A stretch of 64,000 nt of DNA from NCBI GenBank assembly GCA_964036315.1, contig OZ038510.1, positions 85,552,073 through 85,616,072 on the forward strand, given 5' to 3'. The notes beneath the pieces are model-generated. The model saw nothing but the letters and a program-made list of their open reading frames with translations, was not told the DNA's origin and searched no databases. Source of the stretch: Acanthosepion esculentum. Its lineage: Eukaryota; Mollusca; Cephalopoda; Sepiida; Sepiidae. How positions within the stretch are numbered: position 1 is the first letter of the stretch; each line of letters opens with the position of its first letter. Shown here piece by piece: positions 7,350 to 14,381 of this stretch. The translations under genes were made by a program, and so were the position numbers.

Positions 7350-9350
7350 AAGTTCTCATTGTTGGACTAGGAAAGAAAGCAAAAGCAGAGTAAGAGTCAC
7401 TAGGGCTGACCAAGCGGACGAGACAAACATACGAAAATACGTGCAAGTAGAAATGTTAAACAGAAAAGTCAGACTACAATTGGATTCCGGATCTGATTTA
7501 ACTATTATTAACGTACAAACATGGAGAAAATTGAACAAACCGACCATGTTGAGAACCGATAAAATTGCTAGGTCGATAACTGGGAGAAAAATAAAATTTG
7601 AGGGAGAAGTTATTACAAATGTGACGTTCAATGGAATGAGTAAAAAATTAAAAATGTATGTGCTAAGAAATACAGAAAATGTATTTGGAACGAAATGGGT
7701 GCAGAAATTCGACCACTGGGATTTACCAATAAGTACATACTGCCAAAAAATGAAAAGTTTATCGACCGAGGCAGATAAATTAAAGGAGAAACTAAAAGAG
7801 AGTTTCTCTGAAGTATTTTCAGCCGGTCTCGGGATGTGTAAAAAAATGGCAGCAAATATAGAAATAAAAGAAAATGTACAACTTATCTTCAAGAAGAAAA
7901 GGAACGTACCTTTTGCTTCAATAGAAGAAATAGATCAAGAGTTGGATAGACTCGAAAAAACGATATATTGACAAAAGCAGAATATAGTCAATGGGCTGCA
8001 TCTACGGTTTATGTGAAAAAGAAATCGGGTGAGATACGAGTATGCGCTGATTTCTCAACGGGCTTGAACGCAGCGATTAAGGATTACCACTATCCTCTAC
8101 CCAGTCCAGAAGAAGTTTTCACAAAATTAAACGGAGGAAAATTTTTCTCAAAAATATACTTGAGCGAAGCGTACCTACAAATACCAGTAGATGAGGAAAG
8201 CTCGAGATTATTGTGCATAAACACACATAAAGTATTATACAAGTTCCAAAGATTACCATTCGGGATTAAGGTCGCGCCGGCAATATTTCAACAAATAATG
8301 GATACTATGCTAGGCGGACTTGATTTCACGATTGCATACCTGGATGACATACTGATAAATAGCAAAAATATTGAACAACACTTGGAACACGTTCAAGAGG
8401 TTTTCAGAATACAAAACTATGGTTTCAAGGTAAAAGAAAACAAATGCGATTTCTTTATGAAGGAAATAAAATATCTGGGCCATATCGTCGATGAAGAAGT
8501 AAGACGACCAGATCCAGAAAGGGCAACGGCAATAAAAAAAATGCCAGCTCCAAAAAACGTAGCAGAATTACAAAGCTTCTTAAGCTTAGTGAATTATTAC
8601 CAAGAATTCATTCCAAACATGCATAAATTACGCGCACCCCTAAACGAACTATTGAAGAAGGAAAAAGTTTGGGAGTGGACAGATGAATGCCAGAAAATAT
8701 TTGACAAAATAATTAAAACGCTAACCGCGGATCTATTTTTAGTGCACTATGACCCAAAATTAGAAATAATAGTCGCAAGTGACGCGAGTGCCTATGGAGT
8801 CAGGGCATGTATACTGCATAAAATGCCGGATGGAACACTAAAACCCATCGCGCATGCTTCAAGAACTTTCCTACCGGCAGAAATAAATCTACTCACAAAT
8901 CGAAAAAGAAGAGCTGGAGATTACTTTTGCAGTTACAAGATTTCATAGATATATTTACGGTAAATTTTTTACTTTGCAGACGGACCACAAGCTGTTATTA
9001 ACAATATTTTGATCGAAGAAAGGTCTACCTGTTTACACTGCTAGTAGGTTGCTAAGATGGGGTACAATTTTACTGAACTACAATTTCAAATTGGAGTATC
9101 TTCCAGCGAACAAAATTGGGCATGCAGATGGTCTCTTGAGACTAATACCTAAGAAAACGGAGCCATTGGAAGATTCCGTAATTGCAGCCCTACGACATGA
9201 AGAAGATATCAGGACATCACTATGTAGTACAGTTCTAAACCTCCCCGTCACACTACAAGAGATAAGAAATGAAGCAGTAAATGATGAATTTATAAAAGAA
9301 ACAAAAACAAAAATTGCAGAAAAAAATAATAAAATAATAAAATTTCTGCA
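7343..9350 (+). pseudogene. pol: Ty3/Gypsy pol (protease, reverse transcriptase, RNase H), broken and 3'-truncated
   Basis: The domains are in the normal order. The end of a zinc knuckle (GHKSSHC) is followed by an aspartic protease with LQLDSGSDLTIIN (Asp codon at 7483). The reverse transcriptase follows a frame change at 7969, with LPFGIKVAPAIFQQ and the catalytic YLDD at about 8337-8348. RNase H contains IVASDASAYG, and its tail is in a third frame after about 8900, ending in LEYLPANKIGHADGLLR. A key residue is lost: in motif A the usual KIDLS aspartate is a tyrosine (codon TAC, 8157-8159). Integrase and the 3' LTR are missing; homology stops at about 9350 beside a (TA)n/T-run. The element is dead. 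The family assignment is secure; the clade (near K02A2.6/Mag types) is inference. Confidence 0.93.
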
Positions 9351-9372
9351 GATATATATATATATTTTTTTT
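9351..9372 (+). repeat. Short (TA)n plus T13 run at the retrotransposon break
   Basis: The tract marks where the Gypsy sequence is cut off and another repeat begins. It could be the reverse-complement tail of an inserted retroposon. Confidence 0.7.
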
Positions 9373-9725
9373 TTTTTTGTGCATTATAAATTTCTTAGCA
9401 CAGGCTCTCCAGCCCTGTCTACATCTTCAGTCGACCGTGAATGGATGAACATCACTTCTGCTCTCTGGATCAAACCAAACACAACGTGGACAAGAAGCAG
9501 GATTAAACCAGTGGAGCGGTCGAATGATCTACGGATGCTCAGGTGACCTACGGTCACTCCCTTAAGTTCGATTAATACTGAGTAGACACTTCAACCCAGA
9601 GAGTAAGACGCCGGAGGTTGAGGGGCTGGGGAGAAAGTGGTTAGAATAACACTGACCCAACTCGCCCGGTGTTGGGGTGTTAGCCCAAGATGAAAAAAGA
9701 AGCCAAGTAAGAAAAAAATTACCAG
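9373..9725 (+). repeat. Unclassified dispersed repeat inserted in or joined to the pol remnant
   Basis: The segment is more GC-rich than its surroundings and has no coding motif. Part of it (about 9642-9710, AGAATAACACTGACCCAACT ... AAAGAAGCCAAG) recurs inverted at 11247-11345, so it belongs to a dispersed family. The last part reads like the end of a retroposon (AGATGAAAAAAGAAGCCAAG). A weak Box B-like TTCGATTA occurs near 9568, but no convincing tRNA-type promoter pair was found. Confidence 0.5.
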
Positions 9726-9831
9726 AATTTTTTTTTCAGTGTGAGAAAAAGTGCTCAATGCTAATTGGAGCAAAAAAGCCACGGTGGAAGAAGTTGCCTT
9801 CAAGGATAACAATAGTCTTCAAAGTACTTTA

Positions 9832-10128
9832 CAGCGGGAGGTCAGCAACCTTTTGCTATGTGCCGACTTAAGGTTTAATATCATTCAGTGTGCCAACAGC
9901 ATACGTATTTGTATACAAATCAAGGTCAATATACCTGTTCTACAATATATTTTATATACTAATATATAGTTTATATATACTTTAGTATATATTAAAATTG
10001 AAACAGCTAAATATCTTCTTTGTAGTAGTTATTGGTTTGGACTTCGTGATATCATTTGCGGCTACGTGCCATTGGAAATTGCTTGGCGTGCAACGTGTGG
10101 CAGGCTTGCAGTAGTTTGCTGACCCATG
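9832..10128 (+). mobile_element. hAT-type MITE, copy A (degraded ends)
   Basis: It is about 80-90% similar by eye to copy B over its whole length. Its ends are damaged: left CAGCGGGAGGTCAGCAACC, right TTTGCTGACCCATG. The internal CATTCAGTGTGCCAACAGCA and the TA-rich middle (ATATATTTTATATA...) are shared. It has no coding capacity. Confidence 0.8.
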
Positions 10129-10287
10129 CATAAGACTATGAAATTCTCTTACGTTATTAGGAGAGTAATTACTGTCAGTACTTTTAATCTTATAATCTTA
10201 TATCATTTTGTAGGCATTGTTTTTTTGTTTTGTTTTTTTTCTGTTCTGTCACCAAATTCACGAAGCAACGTTTTTAATCCCATAGGC
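10129..10287. other. Spacer between hAT-type copies
   Basis: AT-rich, with no supported feature. Confidence 0.4.
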
Positions 10288-10588
10288 CAGGGGTCAGCAA
10301 CCTTTGGCTAACTATGTGCCCACTTAGGGTTTTAAAATCATTCAGTGTGCCAACAGCATACGTATTTTTATACAAGTCAAGGTCAATATACCTGTTCTAC
10401 AATATATTTTATATAGTAATATATAGTATATATACTTTAGTATATATTAAAATTGAAACAGCTAAATATCTTCTTTGCCTTGTAGTAGTTATTGGTTCGG
10501 ACTTCGTGATGTCATTTGCGGCTGCGTGCCATTGGAAATTGCTTAGCGTGTCACGTGTGGCACGCGTGCCGTATGTTGCCGACCCCTG
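10288..10588 (+). mobile_element. hAT-type MITE, copy B (intact ends, 301 bp)
   Basis: The ends are CAGGGGTCAGCAACCTTTGG and, on the minus strand, CAGGGGTCGGCAACATACGG, giving inverted repeats of about 14-17 bases. The CAGGGGTCGGCAA end is typical of many hAT (Charlie-like) elements. The flanking eight bases (CCATAGGC / ACCTAAAC) are only partly alike, so a target duplication, if present, has diverged. The middle is TA-rich and non-coding. Confidence 0.85.
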
Positions 10589-11077
10589 ACCTAAACAATA
10601 ATAATACTGAATAATTTTTTTCAACATTAAAGTATATTTCATCACATCTCCCTAATAGCTGTCGCGATACAATATAAGTATTGGTTTTATCTGCTTTTTG
10701 ATTAGTTATATGAGTCTGGTTTCGTAGTAGTTTGGCAGCCATTTTTAATTGTTTTGTTTGGAGCGTGGACGAGTTTTTCCCCTTGTCGTATCTGTTTTTT
10801 TATTGCTTCAGCTTTTAGGAGACCCCGAATTTTTGGATGTGTTTTAAGCCTTTTTATTTAGGTTTATGCATATTTTAATATAATATTTCAATTTGCTTTT
10901 TTATTTTCTTTCAAGTTCTTATATTGTTTGTAAATATGACAGTTAGGTCCAAGGATGAGTAATTCATTTTGGTGTTCTGTTACTTCGTAGTAACATTCTT
11001 ATATTGCATTTCTTTTCAATCTCCCGATCGAGGTCCTGCTAGTCCTGAAATTTCTCACACTTCATGGTCATCAGATT
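10589..11077. other. No recognisable gene or element
   Basis: AT-rich sequence between hAT-type copies B and C. No inverted repeats, reading frames with motifs or RNA genes were seen. Confidence 0.45.
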
Positions 11078-11246
11078 CAGGGGTCGGCAACCTTTTGCTA
11101 ACTATATGCCGACTTCGGGTTTTAAAATCATTCAGTGTGCCAACAGCATACGTATTTTTATACAAGTCAAGGTCAATATACCTGTTGTACAATATATTTT
11201 ATATAGTAATATATAGTATATATACTTTAGTATATATTAAAATTGA
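11078..11246 (+). mobile_element. hAT-type MITE, copy C (3'-truncated)
   Basis: It starts with CAGGGGTCGGCAACCTTTTG and follows copy B closely to AAAATTGA, then stops where another repeat begins at 11247. The right third of the MITE is missing. Confidence 0.85.
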
Positions 11247-11345
11247 CTTGGCTTCTTTTTCTATCATGACCGATTGGGCTAAAAGGACGAGTTTGGTCGG
11301 TGTTATTACAAAATATGAATCATAACATATTGAACTCGCCTGAAT
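11247..11345 (-). repeat. Inverted partial copy of the repeat at 9642-9710
   Basis: Read on the minus strand, it gives TAATAACACCGACCAAACTC, then TTAGCCCAA, then AAAAAGAAGCCAAG. These are the same strings in the same order as at 9642-9710, with a small indel. Its start coincides with the truncation point of hAT copy C, which suggests it inserted there. Confidence 0.6.
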
Positions 11346-11366
11346 GGATAAAAGTGCCTATTTTTA

Positions 11367-11460
11367 ATCACAGACACCGACTGCCTGAAGATTGCGCGCT
11401 GCGCATGAAACTGACAGTCATGGTCGGTCGGTCGCTGCTCTAGCGGAACGTAGTTTATTA
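11367..11460 (-). mobile_element. Antisense fragment of the Gypsy LTR
   Basis: On the minus strand it aligns with the first about 85 bases of the putative LTR (5622-5708). Shared strings include AGCAGC(A/G)ACCGACCGACCA, TGTCAGTTTCATGC and AGCGCGCAATCTT. Divergence is visible but moderate. It shows that the LTR family has other members here and helps to place the LTR. Confidence 0.75.
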
Positions 11461-11696
11461 AATTTAGCTCTGGTAACTAATAGTCGGCTCCCTGTACCGT
11501 TCCGGTAAGTGCCTGACTCCTCATGCTATCCTATTCATTTACAAGAGCAAGATCTGACCAAAAATGAAGAACTGTTGTCGTATTTGGGCGGGAGTTGCCC
11601 AGTCCTCAATTTCCCGTCCCGATAGAGTAGAATTCCAAGGCTTGTGGGTGACAAATTATTTTCCACCCACCAACCATACTGTAAAAAATTCAATGC

Positions 11697-11698
<2 letters not shown>
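11461..11698. other. No recognisable gene or element
   Basis: Mixed-composition sequence before a (TA)n tract. No supported feature; it could be further LTR sequence too diverged to see. Confidence 0.4.

Positions 11699-11761
<63 letters not shown>
11699..11761. repeat. (TA)n microsatellite
   Basis: About 31 TA units. It lies 39 bases from the hammerhead motif at 11800-11854. Confidence 0.95.
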
Positions 11762-11764
<3 letters not shown>

Positions 11765-11799
11765 TTTATTTAAATATTATAACATAAATAAGTTATAAA

Positions 11800-11854
11800 A
11801 TCACTACAAAAATATCCATTTTGTTTCAACACCTCCGGTGTCTTATCAAGTGAT
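11800..11854 (-). ncRNA. Hammerhead ribozyme candidate with three complete helices
   Basis: On the minus strand helix I is ATCAC (11850-11854) paired with GTGAT (11800-11804), 5 bp. The core TTGATAA is 11843-11849. Helix II is GACACC/GGTGTT with a GGA loop (11828-11842). GAAA is 11824-11827. Helix III is CAAAA/TTTTG with a 7-base loop (11807-11823). The cleavage-site bases are TA (11806-11805). Everything matches the hammerhead layout except core positions 3 and 8, which are U and A instead of C and G and can still pair with each other. Hammerheads self-cleave RNA and in animals belong to Penelope-like elements and retrozymes. Whether this copy cleaves is unknown. Confidence 0.72.
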
Positions 11855-11903
11855 GATGTTGAATATAGATTCTACATTCAACATCATCACTTGATAAGAC
11901 ACC
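11837..11903. repeat. Perfect 28-bp foldback with 11-base loop
   Basis: Arms 11837-11864 and 11876-11903 are exact inverted copies. The left arm overlaps helix I and the core of the hammerhead at 11800-11854, so half of the ribozyme has been duplicated in inverted orientation. In a transcript the arm would compete with the ribozyme fold. Confidence 0.9.
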
Positions 11904-12317
11904 TATCTACTCCTATTGAGAAGGAAGAAAAGAAAGAAATAATTAGGAAATCAAATTTCAGAGTTCAAGTGTAGACGTTTGAATTATAGAGTTGAAGTAG
12001 ACTTTAGAAGGAACCAGAAACCCAATCCTAAAGAGGAAACAAGGGATAAATCTCTACTCCTGTTCAAAACCCGGGGAGATGTGTAAAGCAGACGATAGGT
12101 GAAACTATCTATACCTACTGAAAGAAAAATAAATAAATAAATGCTAAATAAAATTTGTGGGGTACCATTTTTTCTTCTTTTGCCTACATTCTGATGCCTT
12201 AAAAGTTGGGTGTGTGGGGTAACTTGCACTTTTCCGGTTTTTAGAGTATACGTTTTTAAATTTTTACCAATTTTTATCCTACCAAACTACTTATTTATGC
12301 GTGGACTGCTATCCCCT
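11904..12317. other. No recognisable gene or element
   Basis: Mixed-composition sequence with a short AAAT repeat near 12127-12143. No supported coding region. Confidence 0.45.
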
Positions 12318-12422
12318 TCTTTGTTGTTATTATCACATGACAATAACAAAGATGCTAATAAAGATGAAGATAATAGTTGGAGTGCAAATAATGTAAATAA
12401 TTATAACTCTTCATCCCAGTAA
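12318..12422. repeat. Second copy of a short foldback / AAT-GAT-rich repeat
   Basis: A small hairpin (TCTTTGTTGTTATTATCA facing TGACAATAACAAAGA) is followed by AAT/GAT-rich sequence that resembles the right arm and downstream part of 5358-5465 (AAAGATGA, GATAATAGT, AATAATGTA). It translates to an Asn/Asp-rich peptide, but composition alone explains this. Confidence 0.45.
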
Positions 12423-12746
12423 TTCAGTAAGACTAATGTATAATCAGCTTCTCGTGATTGTATAATCAGTTCCGTCCGCATGGTGTAATTGTTTTAATAG
12501 ACTTCTGTGTGATTGTTAGATTTGTTGTCGTGTGAAAGCTGAAATAGACGAAGTATAGAAAAAAAAGAAAATTTTAAAAAAAGCAAAGAAACGTTATTTC
12601 CAACAATGATCAGAAGCAGCGTGCGGCAAAAACGGTAGTGTAAGTGGAGGAAACAGTCGCGAAGGACAAAAAAAAAAAAACTCATGGCATCGCAGACACT
12701 CGGGAAGGATATTCCGGTTAAACAAAGCCAGCTTATTTCTTTTGCC
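12423..12746. other. No recognisable gene or element
   Basis: AT-rich sequence with poly-A runs near 12560 and 12670. No supported feature. Confidence 0.4.
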
Positions 12747-12788
12747 TTTTTTATTTTATTTTATTTTATTTGATTTTATTTTATTTTT
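12747..12788. repeat. (TTTTA)n microsatellite
   Basis: About eight imperfect TTTTA units. Confidence 0.85.
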
Positions 12789-12826
12789 GTATAATTTTTT
12801 TTCTAATCAATCTAAGTCACTTTGTT

Positions 12827-12831
<5 letters not shown>

Positions 12832-12893
<62 letters not shown>
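12832..12893. repeat. (TA)n microsatellite
   Basis: About 31 TA units. It lies about 50 bases from the hammerhead motif at 12942-12995. Confidence 0.95.
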
Positions 12894-12897
<4 letters not shown>

Positions 12898-12941
12898 TAG
12901 AGCGTATTTAAATATAAATGTAAAGGTGAACATTGAAGTCG

Positions 12942-12995
12942 ACACAGAGACGACAGGCTGTTTCCTGCTAGACGCAATCATCAGGCCGCGAGTGT
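12942..12995 (-). ncRNA. Hammerhead ribozyme candidate with consensus core (Penelope-type)
   Basis: On the minus strand the full consensus core is present: CTGATGA (12978-12984), helix II TTGC/GCAG with a 5-base loop (12965-12977), GAAA (12961-12964), C-AGCCT-G as a minimal stem III, and the classic GTC cleavage triplet (12952-12954). Helix I is formed by GGC with GTC (one G-T pair), then an internal loop, then ACAC with GTGT (12992-12995 / 12942-12945). An internal loop in helix I and a one- to three-pair stem III are typical of type I hammerheads in Penelope-like retroelements. This is the best candidate for activity, although a one- or two-pair stem III usually acts as a dimer. Confidence 0.78.
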
Positions 12996-13252
12996 TGGAT
13001 ATTTTATATATATGGGTCAGTGGTACATTGTGGGTAATCCATTTTGGCGGTTATTTTGGCGGGATTGGTTTGTTTATTTATTTATCTGGGTTAATTTATT
13101 ACTTGTTTTTTTTTATATATTTATATTTTTTCTTCAGTACCAAGGCTCCCATCCCATGTTATAGCGCAGTATGGCGAAGATAAATGCTTAATGTTTACGT
13201 GGTAACAGCGCCGTGACGTCACATCGTAGCGAAGTTTTGAGGACGCCATTAG
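12996..13252. other. No recognisable gene or element
   Basis: T-rich sequence followed by a more GC-rich stretch that leads into the transposase remnant. No inverted repeat end was found that would mark the left end of a transposon. Confidence 0.4.
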
Positions 13253-13771
13253 AAAGCACTACACCTCAGTATCTGTCTGGTTATTGACTTGCGAGTAATC
13301 GAACTGTCTTCAGAATACGATCGTCAAGCTGCTGTTGCGGTGAGCCTTCGTGCCGGTTACAAAGTCAAGGAAATCATTGAATGGTTTAAATCCCCTAAAA
13401 CTATGTTTTATGACCTAGCATGGACACATAGGTCCTCAGACGACAATGACAAGAACACAAGACTCATAAGAAGCGCTCTGGCGCCACCTCGTCCTTGTTT
13501 CTAAGGAGAAACCCCAACAAAAACACGACGAAAATCGATAAGGAAACGAGGAACAAGCAGGCGAACAATCGACTGCATTGACTTGAATTATAACTCTTCT
13601 GCGTTCACGTGGCGCCAATTGCTCACCGCAACACTGGTCAACCGACAAGACCTCCCTCATCACACGAATGAAGAATCCAACTTTGAATTGGGAATAAGAG
13701 TGTGTCCTAGTACAGACTGCAATTTAAAATGTCAACCAATTAATTCATGGAATACTTTTCAACAGGCTTAA
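13253..13771 (+). pseudogene. Tc1/mariner-type transposase N-terminal remnant
   Basis: One frame stays open from 13253 to 13771 except for a TAA at 13502-13504. The first part (SEYDRQAAVAVSLRAGYKVK, EIIEWFKSPKTMFYDLA) looks like the first helix-turn-helix of IS630/Tc1/mariner transposases. After the stop, TPTKTRRKSIRKRGTSRRTI looks like the second helix-turn-helix. WRQLLTATLVNRQ looks like the linker (R-x-L-L-T-x-A-x-x-x-N-R) that precedes the catalytic domain. Spacing is compressed, so segments are deleted. No DDE catalytic motif follows and no ATG start is visible. It is non-functional. The family call is by motif; the exact clade is unknown. Confidence 0.68.
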
Positions 13772-14055
13772 ACAAAAATTAGTTAACATATTTTCTAAAT
13801 CTTCTTCCTGATGATGACCAATGAGACAATCGGAATACTACAACCAACACGCTGACTGTCCTCCAGCGTCCATTTACCAACATCACAAGCCCAGTATCCA
13901 GTGTTATGATGTTATCAATGGCACCATGGAGGTTTTGCTACCATATTACAAGGAAGCTGCATTGACCTGAAGGATAAACACGCTCTTTCCTTCTGTATAG
14001 AATATGGATGGGATTTGAGCCAGTTTCGTTTGCCTGTTACTACAGACACTTCTAG
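13772..14055. other. No recognisable gene or element
   Basis: Mixed-composition sequence between the transposase remnant and the minus-strand open frame. On the minus strand it would be the 3' flank of that frame; no clear AATAAA poly-A signal was seen. Confidence 0.4.
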
Positions 14056-14381
14056 CTAGATGCCTTTGTTCACAATCATTAAGTGGTTAATGACTGCATT
14101 GTTGATGCTTATTCCTTCTACCATGTATTTCCTGTATACAGATGACAGCACAGATTGAAAGATGTCAAATGACCCAACAGCTTCACAAATAGAATGTCTC
14201 ATCTCTCTGATAACCACTATCACTCTATGTGCATCATCTACGAAAAGATTACAGAGGTTAGGAGTCAATTCTTCCTTATACTCCTGGTGAGGATTTAAAT
14301 ATTTCAGGATTAGAGTTCTCGACATGTAAGATTTTGCAGCGCCATAAAGTTCCTCTGTTAGATCGATGCATTTAATGGATT
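14056..14381 (-). CDS. Unidentified open frame, possible 3'-terminal exon or gene fragment
   Basis: On the minus strand a frame is open from about 14381 to a TAG at 14056-14058. The first ATG is at 14323-14325 (89 codons), but the frame runs about 18 codons further upstream (including LTEELYGAAKSY), so the ATG may be internal. The protein has balanced composition unlike the surrounding AT-rich repeats. It contains LTPNLCNLFVDDAHRVIVVI, IREMRHSICEAV and FQSVLSSVYRKYMVEGISIN, and looks like a globular helical domain. I do not recognise the family. CTAACAG at about 14355-14361 could serve as a 3' splice site on this strand, which would put the satellite array inside an upstream intron. That is speculative. 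A retrogene fragment or an unknown transposon protein is equally possible. Confidence 0.4.

Noticed and set aside
7356..7892. 178-codon minus-strand frame over pol
   Set aside because: It is antisense to the Gypsy protease region. The Ser/Phe/Ile-rich composition reflects the complement of an AT-rich coding strand.
9440..9580. tRNA gene or tRNA-derived SINE head in the unclassified repeat
   Set aside because: Only a weak Box B-like TTCGATTA and a doubtful Box A were seen. No cloverleaf could be drawn.
12210..12422. Asn/Asp-rich small protein
   Set aside because: The composition comes from an AAT/GAT-rich foldback repeat that is also present near 5404-5465. There is no start context or conserved domain.
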